This document shows positions 44,392-55,194 of a stretch of 64,000 nt of DNA, piece by piece. Position numbers and translations under genes: made by a program. Source of the DNA: Streptomyces coelicoflavus (lineage in GTDB: Bacteria; Actinomycetota; Actinomycetes; Streptomycetales; Streptomycetaceae). The notes under the pieces were generated by a model, which saw nothing but the letters and a program-made list of their open reading frames with translations, made no database searches and was not told the DNA's origin. Where the stretch lies: the NCBI RefSeq assembly GCF_003112555.1, contig NZ_BEWB01000009.1:310001-374000 (forward strand), given 5' to 3'. Position 1 is the first letter of the stretch; every line of letters starts with the position of its first letter.

Positions 44392-44650
44392 GCGGGGCTC
44401 CCTTCGGCCCACGCACCGCCCGGGGCACGACGCGTCCCCGAAGGCCGCCGCGAGGCCGGCCCGGACTGCCGCTGCCCCCGGCCCGGGAAACGCTCGGCGT
44501 CCAGCGTGCCCGGCCCCGGTGGGGCGGACGCGGCCCGGGTCCCGCCCGGGCGACGCGGGCCGGACCGGTGGCCGCACCGCCCGGTGTCCGGCACGCACGG
44601 ACCCGGCGGAGCAGCCGCGGGCCCGGTCGTGCCCGACCGGAGGCCGCTCC
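44392..44650. other. 259-bp gap between kinase and GlpA-like genes
   Basis: Very GC-rich, with no convincing gene or strong symmetric element. It may hold an internal promoter or simply separate two cistrons of the same polyol cluster. Confidence 0.4.
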
Positions 44651-46090
<1,440 letters not shown>

Positions 46091-46175
46091 CGCGCACCTC
46101 CCGGCTCCGGCGCCGACGGTCTCGGCGATCACTGCCCGCCAGCCTGCCTCCGTGGACACACCCCGTCAAGAGTGG

Positions 46176-46257
46176 CTGACTGCCAGTCAGTTCCCGCTGG
46201 TGGCAACGGATGTGCCTGGCTGCGCCAAAACCGAACAGAGGCGGAACCTCCGCCTCT
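46176..46257. promoter_or_regulatory. Two palindromes in the divergent region of the polyol cluster
   Basis: CTGACT-GCC-AGTCAG (46176-46190) and AGAGGCGGA-ACC-TCCGCCTCT (46237-46257) are both perfect inverted repeats with a 3-bp spacer. Their centres are 64 bp apart, about six helical turns. The second abuts TATAGTGTG, a possible -10. They lie between the FGGY kinase (minus) and the plus-strand gene at 46363. Confidence 0.5.
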
Positions 46258-46362
46258 ATAGTGTGCGCCGACCGCTCGACCAACGCATCACCGCCCCCGG
46301 GGAGGGCTGTTGTTACTCCATGCTGCCGTCCGGCCCGTTCCGCTCCCGACAGCGGGCGCGTG

Positions 46363-47373
46363 ATGGCCAGAGACGGAGCACAGCCCGCCTACGATCCCGC
46401 CGGCCACGACACGGCGCTGCGTTCCGCCCTCCAGGAGGTGCGGGCCGGGCGCTGGATGTCGATGCGCATCCTGCTGGAGCAGACCGGTTCGTGGTCGCAG
46501 TGGACGCGGCGCACCCAGGTGCTGGCGGCGTCGGCGGCCGGTACGGACGTGGTACGGGCCTGGCTCGCGGAGGAGCCGCACAGCGTGGCCGCCGCGGTGA
46601 TGCACGCCCGGGTGGTCGTGGAGCGCGCGCTGCGGGCGCACCGCGAGGACCATCCCCGCACCCGGGAACTGTGGTTGCAGGCCTGGCACGCCTGCGACGC
46701 GGCGACGCGCTCGGCGCCGTACGACCCGGTGCCGTGGGTGTGCCTGCTGGCGCTGGCCCGGCTGGACGAGGAGCAGCGCTGGGAGGAGCACCGGGTGGCG
46801 CCACCCGAGCCGATGCTGCCCCCGGGGCCGTGGGGTCTGCTCGCCGAGGCCGGCAAGCGGGACCCGTACAACCGCGAGGCACACCACCGCATGCTCCAGT
46901 TCCTGTATCCGCGCGGCGGCTCCGAACGCCTCGCCCGGGCGGCGGGGTTCGCGCACTGGGCGGCGGGTTCGGCGCCGCCGGGCTCGGCGCTGCACCTGCT
47001 GCCGCTGTACGTGCGGGTGGAGCGCTACCGCCGCTCGGGCGCGCGGGAGGCGGCACTGGAGCTGCACTGGGTGGCGGAGGACGCCACCCGTGAGGCGGGG
47101 CAGGCCTTCGACTCCTGGTTCACCCTCTGCCCGCGGGACGAGCGTGCCCTGCCGGATCTGAACCACCTGGCCCACGCGCTGTGGGGCGCCCTCCGGTTCC
47201 GGGAGGCGAACCGGGTGTTCGACGCGCTCGGCCCCTACTGGACTCCACTGCCCTGGGCCTGCCGGACCCCGGGCGACGGTTCGGCGCGGCGGGCGGTCGA
47301 GGTGTTCCTCCAGGCCCGCACGCGCAGCCGCGCGGCCGCCGGCGGCCGAGGCCGGTCCCGAGGACGCCCCTGA
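46363..47373 (+). CDS. Uncharacterised actinobacterial helical protein
   Basis: A 336-aa soluble protein starting at the ATG at 46363 (a GTG lies directly before it). It is mostly helical and Arg/Ala/Trp rich, with recognisable blocks WMSMRILLEQTGSWSQWTRR, WVCLLALARLDEEQR, PYNREAHHRMLQFLYPRGG and FREANRVFDALGPYW. The pattern suggests TPR-like helical repeats. I do not recognise a family with known function. It diverges from the polyol kinase and precedes an amino-acid permease by 97 nt. The C-terminus is a basic Arg/Gly tail. Function unknown. Confidence 0.65.
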   Translation: MARDGAQPAYDPAGHDTALRSALQEVRAGRWMSMRILLEQTGSWSQWTRRTQVLAASAAGTDVVRAWLAEEPHSVAAAVMHARVVVERALRAHREDHPRTRELWLQAWHACDAATRSAPYDPVPWVCLLALARLDEEQRWEEHRVAPPEPMLPPGPWGLLAEAGKRDPYNREAHHRMLQFLYPRGGSERLARAAGFAHWAAGSAPPGSALHLLPLYVRVERYRRSGAREAALELHWVAEDATREAGQAFDSWFTLCPRDERALPDLNHLAHALWGALRFREANRVFDALGPYWTPLPWACRTPGDGSARRAVEVFLQARTRSRAAAGGRGRSRGRP

Positions 47374-47470
47374 CGCCCCGCCCCGCACCCCGTCGCCCCC
47401 ATCACCCCACCGGTCCCCGTCAACCCACCGACCCCACACCCCCACACCCTTCCGTCCCCGGAGGTCTGCC

Positions 47471-48985
47471 ATGTCCCGATCCTCTGAACCGTCCGTCAGC
47501 GACGAGGAACAGCGCCTGCGCGAACTCGGCTACCGGCCCGTGCTGGCCCGCCGCATGGGCGGTTTCGGCAACTTCGCGATCAGCTTCTCGGTGATCTCGA
47601 TCCTGTCCGGCTGCATGACCCTGTACGGCTTCGGCATGGGCACCGGCGGGCCCGCCGTGATGCTGTGGGGCTGGGCGGGCGTCGGCCTGTTCGTGCTGTG
47701 CGTCGGGATGGCGCTGGCCGAGGTGACCAGCGCGTATCCGACGTCCGGCGCGCTGTACTACATGGCCGACCGGCTCGGGGGCCGCCGCTGGGGCTGGTAC
47801 ACCGGCTGGCTGAACCTGCTGGGACTGCTCGGCGCGATCGCCGGGATCGACTACGGGGCCGCGCTGTTCACGGGCGCGTTCCTGAACCTCCAGTGGGGCT
47901 TCGAGCCGACGCCGGAGAAGACGATGCTGATCTTCGTCGTGATCCTGCTGCTGCACGCCACGCTCAACCTGTTCGGCGTGCGGCTGGTCAGCGTGCTCAA
48001 CTCCATCAGCGTGTGGTGGCACCTGGCCGGTGTCGCGCTGATCGTCGGCGCGCTGGTGATCGTCCCCGACCACCACCAGTCGGCGTCCTTCGTCTTCACC
48101 GAGTTCGTCAACGACACCGGCTGGGAGAACCCGCTGTACGTGGCCGCGATCGGCCTGCTGCTCGCGCAATACACCTTCTCCGGCTACGACGCCTCCGCCC
48201 ATCTGTCCGAGGAGACCTCGAACGCCTCGGTGTCGGCGGCGCGCGGCATCGTGCGGGCCATCTGGGTGTCGTGGCTCGCCGGGTTCGTGCTGCTGGCCGG
48301 GCTGACCTTCGCCATCCAGGACTACGACGCGACCCGGGACACCGCGACCGGGGTGCCGCCCGCGCAGATCCTCCTCGACGCCCTGGGCACGGACGGTGCG
48401 AGCGCGCTGCTCCTCGTGGTGATCGTGGCGCAGTTGTTCTGCGGCAACGCCGAGGTGGCGGCCGCGAGCCGGATGGTGTTCGCGTTCAGCCGGGACGGCG
48501 CCCTGCCCGGCTCGTCGCTGTGGCGCAAGGTCTCCGCCCGCACCCAGACCCCGGTGGCCGCGGTGTGGCTGTCGGTGGCGGTGGCCTGTCTGCTGGCCCT
48601 GCCGTCCCTGTACTCGGCGACGGCGTACGGCGCGGTGACCGCCATCAACGTCATCGGCATCACCCCGGCGTACGCCATCCCCGTGCTGCTGCGGCTGCGG
48701 GCCGGCGACCGGTTCACGCCGGGGCCCTGGAACCTGGGCCGCTGGAGCAGGCCGGTCGGGTGGGTCGCGGTGGTGTGGGTGGCGTTGGTCACCGTGCTGT
48801 TCTGCCTCCCCCAGTCGTCCCCGGTGACGGTCGACACGATGAACTACGCCGTCGTAGCCCTCGTCGTCGTACTGGTATTGGCCACGGTGTGGTGGTTCGT
48901 CGCCCGCCGTTCGTACGGCACCCCGACGACCGCGGCCTACGGCGACGACCGTGAGCAGGCGGAACTCGCCGAGGGCATCGTCTGA
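47471..48985 (+). CDS. APC-superfamily amino acid permease
   Basis: A 504-aa transporter with about 12 transmembrane helices. The family signature FGNFAISFSVISILSGCMT opens helix 1. EVTSAYPTSGALYYMADRLG, FSGYDASAHLSEETSNAS and MVFAFSRDGALPGS are diagnostic of the amino acid/choline/GABA permease group. GGAGG stands before the ATG. The C-terminal tail is acidic and cytoplasmic. Substrates in this group include GABA, polyamines and other amines; sequence alone does not decide. It has no close operon partner. Confidence 0.9.
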   Translation: MSRSSEPSVSDEEQRLRELGYRPVLARRMGGFGNFAISFSVISILSGCMTLYGFGMGTGGPAVMLWGWAGVGLFVLCVGMALAEVTSAYPTSGALYYMADRLGGRRWGWYTGWLNLLGLLGAIAGIDYGAALFTGAFLNLQWGFEPTPEKTMLIFVVILLLHATLNLFGVRLVSVLNSISVWWHLAGVALIVGALVIVPDHHQSASFVFTEFVNDTGWENPLYVAAIGLLLAQYTFSGYDASAHLSEETSNASVSAARGIVRAIWVSWLAGFVLLAGLTFAIQDYDATRDTATGVPPAQILLDALGTDGASALLLVVIVAQLFCGNAEVAAASRMVFAFSRDGALPGSSLWRKVSARTQTPVAAVWLSVAVACLLALPSLYSATAYGAVTAINVIGITPAYAIPVLLRLRAGDRFTPGPWNLGRWSRPVGWVAVVWVALVTVLFCLPQSSPVTVDTMNYAVVALVVVLVLATVWWFVARRSYGTPTTAAYGDDREQAELAEGIV

Positions 48986-49139
48986 AACGCCCCGTTCCGC
49001 TCCCCGGCACGGTACGGAACACCGCCCGGGATGCGGCAGGATGAGCCCTCGCACCGGTCGAACTGCCTTGCGGTTCCGCCGGATCGCGCATCCCTGACAT
49101 CCCGTGGACATTCCATGGACATTCCGTTGGAGGCGGCCG

Positions 49140-50219
49140 GTGACCGAGGACCCGACCATGGACCACCTGCTGCCCGCCGGCATCGCGCTGGGGGCGGGTC
49201 TGCTGGGCGCGTTCCTGCTGCGGCTGCTGCTGCGCTGGCTGGCGGGTCACGCCGGGCGCACCCGCTGGGGCGGCGACGACGTGATCGTGGCCGCCCTGCG
49301 CACCATGGCGCCGTGGGCGGCGGTCGCGGGCGGAGTGGCCGGTGCGGCGGCCGCGCTGCCGCTGACGCGGACGGTGCAGCACAGCGTCAACCAGGTGCTC
49401 CAGGTGCTGCTGATCTTCGTGGCGACGGTGACGGCGGCACGGGTGGTGGCCGGTCTGGTACGGACGGTGACGGTGTCGCGGTCCGGGGTGGCCGGGTCGG
49501 CCACGATCTTCGTCAACATCACCCGGATCCTGGTGCTGGCCATCGGCTTCCTGGTGATGCTTCAGACGCTGGGCGTGTCCATCGCGCCGATGCTCACCGC
49601 CCTGGGCGTGGGCGGTCTGGCGGTCGCGCTGGCCCTCCAGGACACGCTGGCCAATCTCTTCGCGGGCATCCACATCCTCGCCTCGAAGACCGTGCAGCCG
49701 GGCGACTACATCCAGCTCAGCAGCGGCGAGGAGGGCTATGTGGAGGACATCAACTGGCGCCAGACCACCGTGCGCGAGCTGTCCAACAACCTGGTCGTGA
49801 TCCCGAACGGGCAGCTCGCGAAGTCGAACATGACCAACTTCATGCGGCCCGAGCAGCGGCTGACGGTCCTGGTCCAGGTCGGGGTGTCCTACGACAGTGA
49901 CCTGGAGCACGTGGAGCGGGTGACGACCGAGGTGATCGCCGAGGTGATGACGGAGGTCGGCGGCGCGGTGCCCGACCACGAGCCGGCGATCCGGTTCCAC
50001 ACCTTCGGCGACTCGCGGATCGGTTTCACGGTGATCCTGGGCGTGGGCGAGTTCAGCGACCAGTACCGGATCAAGCACGAGTTCATCAAGCGCCTGCACA
50101 GGCGCTACCGGTCCGAGGGCATCCGGATCCCGTCGCCCGCCCGGACGGTCGCGCTCCAGCAGGGGGCCGTAGTGCTTCCGCAGCAGCGGGCGGGCGAGGA
50201 CGCCGCGCCGCTCCTGTGA
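49140..50219 (+). CDS. MscS-family mechanosensitive channel
   Basis: A 359-aa membrane protein. Four hydrophobic segments precede the MscS pore helix, whose signature is GVGGLAVALALQDTLANLFAG. The beta domain follows with VQPGDYIQL, YVEDINWRQTTVR and NNLVVIPNGQLAKSN. It should release osmolytes during hypo-osmotic shock. The GTG at 49140 has TTGGAGG seven bases upstream and is preferred to an ATG 36 nt earlier. The C-terminus lacks a cyclic-nucleotide domain. Confidence 0.9.
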   Translation: MTEDPTMDHLLPAGIALGAGLLGAFLLRLLLRWLAGHAGRTRWGGDDVIVAALRTMAPWAAVAGGVAGAAAALPLTRTVQHSVNQVLQVLLIFVATVTAARVVAGLVRTVTVSRSGVAGSATIFVNITRILVLAIGFLVMLQTLGVSIAPMLTALGVGGLAVALALQDTLANLFAGIHILASKTVQPGDYIQLSSGEEGYVEDINWRQTTVRELSNNLVVIPNGQLAKSNMTNFMRPEQRLTVLVQVGVSYDSDLEHVERVTTEVIAEVMTEVGGAVPDHEPAIRFHTFGDSRIGFTVILGVGEFSDQYRIKHEFIKRLHRRYRSEGIRIPSPARTVALQQGAVVLPQQRAGEDAAPLL

Positions 50220-50290
50220 CCCGGAGGCGGACCCGGAGGTGGCCGGAATCTCCGGCCACCCCTGTCGAGTCGCGGTCGATCACGAGATAT

Positions 50291-50302
50291 CTTGATGTCG
50301 AG
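50291..50302. promoter_or_regulatory. CTTGA-TG-TCGAG palindrome upstream of icd
   Basis: An imperfect inverted repeat (CTTGATGTCGAG) lies 30 nt before the icd start, within an AT-richer stretch. It is a candidate operator or promoter element. Confidence 0.3.
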
Positions 50303-50332
50303 CAATGTTGCAGACGTGGAGCGGAGCACCCG

Positions 50333-52552
50333 GTGACTGACTCGACCATCATCTATACACACACTGACGAGGCCCCGGCCCTGGCGACGTATTCGTTCCT
50401 GCCGGTGGTCCGGGCGTACGCCTCGCAGGCGGGTGTCGCGGTCGAGACCCGCGACATCTCGCTGGCCGGCCGCATCATCGCCCTGTTCCCGGAGTACCTC
50501 ACCGAGGACCAGCGCATCCCGGACGCCCTCGCGGAGCTCGGCGAGCTGGCCAAGACGCCCGCCGCCAACATCATCAAGCTGCCGAACATCTCGGCGTCCA
50601 TCCCGCAGCTCAAGGCGGCCATCGCCGAGCTGCAGGGCCAGGGCTACGCGCTGCCGGCCTACCCGGACGACCCGAAGACCGACGAGGAGCGCGACGTCCG
50701 CGCCCGCTACGACAAGGTCAAGGGCTCCGCGGTCAACCCGGTCCTGCGCGAGGGCAACTCCGACCGCCGTGCCCCGGCGTCGGTGAAGAACTACGCCAAG
50801 ACCCACCCGCACCGCATGGGCGCCTGGACCGGCGAGTCCAAGACCAACGTCGCGACCATGGGTGAGAACGACTTCCGTTCCACCGAGAAGTCCGCGGTCA
50901 TCGCCGAGGACGGCACCCTGCGGATCGAGCTGGTCGGCGACGACGGCACCACGACCGTGCTGCGCGACTCCGTACCGGTGAAGAAGGACGAGGTCGTCGA
51001 CGCCTCCGTGCTGCGCGTCGCCGCGCTGCGCGAGTTCCTCACCGCGCAGGTCGCCCGTGCCAAGGCCGAGGGCATCCTGTACTCGGTGCACCTGAAGGCC
51101 ACGATGATGAAGGTCTCCGACCCGATCATCTTCGGCCACGTGGTGCGCGCCTTCTTCCCGAAGACCTTCGCCCAGTACGGCGACGTGCTCGCCAAGGCCG
51201 GCCTCACCCCGAACGACGGCCTGGGCGGCATCTACAAGGGCCTGGAGTCCCTGCCCGAGGGCGCCGAGATCAAGGCGTCCTTCGACGCGGAGCTCGCCGA
51301 GGGCCCGGAGCTGGCCATGGTCGACTCCGACAAGGGCATCACCAACCTGCACGTGCCCTCGGACGTCATCATCGACGCCTCCATGCCGGCCATGATCCGC
51401 ACCTCGGGTCACATGTGGGGCGCGGACGGCGGCGAGCACGACGCCCTCGCCGTGATCCCGGACTCCTCGTACGCCGGTGTGTACCAGGCCGTCATCGAGG
51501 ACTGCCGCGCCAACGGCGCCTACGACCCCTCCACCATGGGCTCGGTCCCGAACGTCGGCCTCATGGCACAGAAGGCCGAGGAGTACGGCAGCCACGACAA
51601 GACCTTCGAGATCCCCACCACGGGCACGGTCCGCCTGGTCGACGCCGCGGGCAACGCGGTGCTGGAGCAGACGGTCTCCGCCGGTGACATCTTCCGCGCC
51701 TGCCAGACCAAGGACGCGCCGATCCGCGACTGGGTGAAGCTGGCCGTCACCCGGGCCCGCGCCACCGGCGACCCGGCCGTGTTCTGGCTGGACGAGGGCC
51801 GCGCCCACGACGCCAACCTGATCGCCAAGGTGAAGGCGTACCTGCCGGAGCACGACACCGAGGGCCTGGACATCCGGATCCTCAACCCGGTCGAGGCCAC
51901 GAAGCTGTCGGTGGAGCGCATCCGCCGCGGCGAGAACACCATCTCGGTCACCGGCAACGTGCTGCGCGACTACCTGACCGACCTGTTCCCGATCCTGGAG
52001 CTGGGCACCAGCGCCAAGATGCTGTCGGTCGTCCCGCTGATGGCGGGCGGCGGCCTGTTCGAGACCGGTGCCGGCGGCTCGGCCCCGAAGCACGTGCAGC
52101 AGCTGGTCAAGGAGGACTACCTGCGCTGGGACTCGCTCGGCGAGTTCTTCGCCCTGGTGCCGTCCCTGGAGCAGTACGCCGAGACCACCGGCAACACCAA
52201 GGCCAAGGTCCTCGCCGACACCCTCGACCGCGCCACGGCGACCTTCCTCAACGAGGACAAGTCCCCGACCCGTCGCGTCGGCGGCATCGACAACCGCGGC
52301 AGCCACTTCTTCCTGTCCCTGTACTGGGCGCAGGAGCTGGCGAAGCAGACCGACGACGCGGACCTGGCCAAGGCCTTCGCCCCGCTCGCCGAGAAGCTGA
52401 CCGCCGACGAGCAGAAGATCGTCGGCGAGCTGAACGCCGTCCAGGGCAAGCCGGCCGAGATCGGCGGCTACTACCAGCCCGACCCGGCCAAGGCCGCCGA
52501 GGTCATGCGCCCGTCGGCCACCTGGAACGAGGCGCTGGCGTCCTTCGCCTGA
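50333..52552 (+). CDS. icd: NADP-dependent isocitrate dehydrogenase, monomeric type
   Basis: A 739-aa enzyme of the monomeric IDH class, which converts isocitrate to 2-oxoglutarate and CO2 with NADP in the TCA cycle. The N-terminus YTHTDEAPALATYSFLPVV is characteristic, as are REGNSDRRAPASVKNYAK and HPHRMGAW. MADNLxxxDxxN-type positions are replaced by the family pattern TMGSVPNVGLMAQKAEEYGS. GVETGxAxxSAPKHVQQ is read here as FETGAGGSAPKHVQQ. RGSHFFLSLYWA follows near the C-terminus. The length matches the 740-aa family size. GTG start with GGAG upstream. It is a core gene with no visible operon partner. Confidence 0.96.
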   Translation: MTDSTIIYTHTDEAPALATYSFLPVVRAYASQAGVAVETRDISLAGRIIALFPEYLTEDQRIPDALAELGELAKTPAANIIKLPNISASIPQLKAAIAELQGQGYALPAYPDDPKTDEERDVRARYDKVKGSAVNPVLREGNSDRRAPASVKNYAKTHPHRMGAWTGESKTNVATMGENDFRSTEKSAVIAEDGTLRIELVGDDGTTTVLRDSVPVKKDEVVDASVLRVAALREFLTAQVARAKAEGILYSVHLKATMMKVSDPIIFGHVVRAFFPKTFAQYGDVLAKAGLTPNDGLGGIYKGLESLPEGAEIKASFDAELAEGPELAMVDSDKGITNLHVPSDVIIDASMPAMIRTSGHMWGADGGEHDALAVIPDSSYAGVYQAVIEDCRANGAYDPSTMGSVPNVGLMAQKAEEYGSHDKTFEIPTTGTVRLVDAAGNAVLEQTVSAGDIFRACQTKDAPIRDWVKLAVTRARATGDPAVFWLDEGRAHDANLIAKVKAYLPEHDTEGLDIRILNPVEATKLSVERIRRGENTISVTGNVLRDYLTDLFPILELGTSAKMLSVVPLMAGGGLFETGAGGSAPKHVQQLVKEDYLRWDSLGEFFALVPSLEQYAETTGNTKAKVLADTLDRATATFLNEDKSPTRRVGGIDNRGSHFFLSLYWAQELAKQTDDADLAKAFAPLAEKLTADEQKIVGELNAVQGKPAEIGGYYQPDPAKAAEVMRPSATWNEALASFA

Positions 52553-52577
52553 TCCTCCCCGGGCCCGCAGGGACCCC

Positions 52578-52613
52578 GGCACCCCGTCTCCGTCCTCTCG
52601 GAGGCGGGGTGCC
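52578..52613. terminator. Bidirectional terminator between icd and DUF5713 gene
   Basis: A 14-nt arm at 52578-52591 (GGCACCCCGTCTCC) pairs with 52600-52613 (GGAGGCGGGGTGCC), with one G-U position and an 8-nt loop. It lies between convergent stops. Confidence 0.8.
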
Positions 52614-52619
52614 GCCGCT

Positions 52620-52961
52620 TCACCACTCCCGCGGCGCGATCAGCTCCTCCGGGTCCGCGTCCGCGAAACCGTAGGCCTGGGCGACGAACCAGAAGGCCTC
52701 GCCGATCTCCTCCCGGGCCGTGGTCTCGATCTCGCTGCCCGCCTCCTCGAAGGCCGCCTCCAGCTCGTTGAACTCCTCGGTGGCCGCATGGGTCAGCGCG
52801 TAGAGCGCCGTCAGGTCGCCCGGCCGGTCCGCCTCCACGCGGGCGCACAGCCGGAGCAGGATGTCGCGGCCCCGGTCCACCACCCGGTGCGGGAAGTAGT
52901 CGTCCTCGTACAGTCCCGCCAGAAACCGGTGTGCGGCCACCCGCTGGTTGGTGATCGGCAT
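52620..52961 (-). CDS. DUF5713 family protein
   Basis: A 113-aa acidic, mostly helical protein starting at the ATG at 52961. The blocks RFLAGLYEDDYFPHRVVDRG, LTHAATEEFNELEAAFEE and EIETTAREEIGEAFWFVAQ match the uncharacterised DUF5713 family. It ends shortly after IAPREW. It is convergent with icd and divergent from the amidohydrolase gene. No function is known. Confidence 0.75.
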   Translation of the reverse strand: MPITNQRVAAHRFLAGLYEDDYFPHRVVDRGRDILLRLCARVEADRPGDLTALYALTHAATEEFNELEAAFEEAGSEIETTAREEIGEAFWFVAQAYGFADADPEELIAPREW

Positions 52962-53039
52962 GAAGCCCCCTGTCCTCGCTGCCCGGTACCGTCCCCGTGA
53001 TCCTGCCGCACCCCACTGACACGCCCTCGGAGCCGCCCC

Positions 53040-53837
53040 GTGACCGACGCCCCGCCCGCCTTCGAACTGCTGCCGGGTGCCCCGCACTCCCCCGTGCTCC
53101 TGCACGTGCCGCACTCCTCCCGCACGGTCCCCGCCGACGTCCGGCCCGGCATCGTCCTGTCCGACACGGAGCTGGAGCGGGAGCTGGACCACATGACCGA
53201 CTCGCACACCGCCGAGATCGCGGGGCGGGCCGCCGCACTGGCCGGTCTCACGCCGTGGCGGTTCGTGAACCGGGCGTCGCGGCTGGTGGTCGACCCGGAG
53301 CGGTTCCCGGACGAGCGGGAGGAGATGACGGCCGTCGGGATGGGCGCCGTGTACACCCGGACCTCGCACCGCGAGGTGCTGCGCCCGGACGGCACCGATC
53401 CCGAGCCGCTGCTCGAGCAATACTTCCGGCCGTACGCGCGGGCCATGACCGAGGCGGTCGCCGACCGGCTCGCGGCCACCGGACGGGCCGTGATCATCGA
53501 CGTGCACTCCTACCCGACCGAGCCGCTCCCCTACGAGCTGCACGGCGAGGGGCCGCGCCCGCCCGTCTGCCTGGGCACCGACGCGTTCCACACGCCGCCC
53601 GCGCTGCTCGCCGCGGCCCGGACGGCGTTCGCCCCGTGCGGGGAGACCGGCCTGGACAGCCCGTTCGGCGGGACGTACGTGCCGCTGGACTTCTACGGGT
53701 GGCGGGCCGAGGTCGGCGCGCTGATGGTGGAGATCCGCCGGGACACCTACATGACCGAGCCGGGCGGTCCGGCCGGGCCGGGCCTGTCCCGGCTCGCCGA
53801 GTCGCTCGCGGCCCTCGTGGACTCCGTGACCGCCTGA
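53040..53837 (+). CDS. N-formylglutamate amidohydrolase family protein
   Basis: A 265-aa protein starting at GTG. VLLHVPHSSRTVP near residue 20, LVVDPERFPDER, VIIDVHSYPTEPLP and VGALMVEIRRDTYM are the conserved blocks of the FGase family, with His and Glu/Asp that bind the metal. The reaction in characterised members is hydrolysis of N-formyl-L-glutamate in histidine degradation. No other hut genes lie nearby, so this copy may act on another acyl amino acid. Gene spacing to the DUF5713 gene leaves 78 nt for divergent promoters. Confidence 0.88.
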   Translation: MTDAPPAFELLPGAPHSPVLLHVPHSSRTVPADVRPGIVLSDTELERELDHMTDSHTAEIAGRAAALAGLTPWRFVNRASRLVVDPERFPDEREEMTAVGMGAVYTRTSHREVLRPDGTDPEPLLEQYFRPYARAMTEAVADRLAATGRAVIIDVHSYPTEPLPYELHGEGPRPPVCLGTDAFHTPPALLAAARTAFAPCGETGLDSPFGGTYVPLDFYGWRAEVGALMVEIRRDTYMTEPGGPAGPGLSRLAESLAALVDSVTA

Positions 53838-53944
53838 CCGGCCGACCCGCCGACCCGCCGACCATCGCCCGCCCCCCGGCCCCCCGCCCTCGGCTGGAGC
53901 ACTCCCGCGCGACACCCGGGCGGGTGCGCGGCGAGGGTGGGGGG

Positions 53945-55168
53945 ATGACGCAGGAGACCACGACGCTCACCGGCCAGACGCCGCCCCCGGTACGGGACTG
54001 GCCCGCCCTCGACCTGGACGGCCCGGAGTTCGACCCGGTCCTCGCCGATCTCATGCGCGAGGGGCCGCTGACCCGCGTCCGGCTCCCGCACGGCGAGGGC
54101 TGGGCCTGGCTGGCGACGCGGTACGACGACGTGAAGGCGATCACCAACGACCCGCGCTTCGGACGGGCCGAGGTGACGCAGCGGCAGATCACACGGCTCG
54201 CCCCGCACTTCAAGCCCCGCCCCGGCTCGCTCGCCTTCGCCGACCAGCCCGACCACAACCGGCTGCGGCGGGCGGTCGCGGGGGCGTTCACCGTGGGCGC
54301 CACGAAGCGGCTGCGGCCCCGGGCGCAGGAGATCCTCGACGGTCTGGTCGACGGGATGCTCGCCGAGGGGCCGGCCGCGGACCTGGTCGAACGGGTGCTC
54401 GAGCCCTTCCCGATCGCCGTCGTCAGCGAGGTGATGGGCGTTCCGGCCGCCGACCGGGAGCGCGTGCACTCCTGGACCCGGCAGATCATCTCCACCTCCG
54501 GCGGCGCCGAGGCGGCAGAGCGGGCCAAGCAGGGCCTGTACGGGTGGATCACCGAGACCGTCCGCGCCCGGGCGGACAGCGACGGCGACGACGTGTACTC
54601 CATGCTCGGCGCCGCCGTGGGCCGCGGCGAGGTCGGCGAGACGGAGGCGGTTGGGCTCGCGGGGCCGCTTCAGATCGGCGGCGAGGCCGTCACGCACAAC
54701 GTCGGCCAGATGCTGTACCTGCTGCTCACCCGCCCGGAGCTGATGGCGCGGATGCGGGAGCGGCCCGAGGCGCGCGGCACGGCCCTGGACGAGCTGCTGC
54801 GCTGGATCTCGCACCGCACCTCGGTGGGCCTGGCCCGCATCGCCCTGGAGGACGTCGAGGTGCACGGCACGCGCATCGCCGCCGGCGAACCCGTGTACGT
54901 CTCCTACCTGGCCGCCAACCGCGACCCGGACGTCTTCCCGGACCCGGACCGCATCGACCTGGACCGCGAGCCCAACCCGCACCTGGCGTACGGCAACGGG
55001 CACCACTTCTGCACGGGTGCCGTGCTCGCCCGGATGCAGACCGAACTGCTCGTCGACACGCTCCTGGACCGGCTGCCGGGGCTGCGGCTGGCGGTCCCCG
55101 CCGACCAGGTGGCCTGGCGCCGCAAGACCATGATCAGAGGTCCGCGCACGCTGCCCTGCACCTGGTAG
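53945..55168 (+). CDS. Cytochrome P450
   Basis: A 407-aa class I bacterial P450. The I-helix region reads LQIGGEAVTHNVG, with Gly instead of the common Ala before the acid pair. The K-helix ExxR is ELLR in LDELLRWISHR. The heme loop is YGNGHHFCTGAVLAR, with the Cys thiolate ligand, although the usual Phe at the start is Tyr. Oxidises a small molecule with electrons from ferredoxin, neither of which is encoded here. The ATG at 53945 follows GGTGGGGGG. It stands alone rather than in a biosynthetic cluster, so no substrate can be assigned. Confidence 0.9.
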   Translation: MTQETTTLTGQTPPPVRDWPALDLDGPEFDPVLADLMREGPLTRVRLPHGEGWAWLATRYDDVKAITNDPRFGRAEVTQRQITRLAPHFKPRPGSLAFADQPDHNRLRRAVAGAFTVGATKRLRPRAQEILDGLVDGMLAEGPAADLVERVLEPFPIAVVSEVMGVPAADRERVHSWTRQIISTSGGAEAAERAKQGLYGWITETVRARADSDGDDVYSMLGAAVGRGEVGETEAVGLAGPLQIGGEAVTHNVGQMLYLLLTRPELMARMRERPEARGTALDELLRWISHRTSVGLARIALEDVEVHGTRIAAGEPVYVSYLAANRDPDVFPDPDRIDLDREPNPHLAYGNGHHFCTGAVLARMQTELLVDTLLDRLPGLRLAVPADQVAWRRKTMIRGPRTLPCTW

Positions 55169-55194
55169 ACCCGGGTAGGGGGGCGCCGGTGCGC

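Noticed and set aside
53945..55168. Biosynthetic gene cluster around the P450
   Set aside because: Neighbours are an amidohydrolase and a regulatory protease module; no synthase, synthetase or ferredoxin gene is adjacent.
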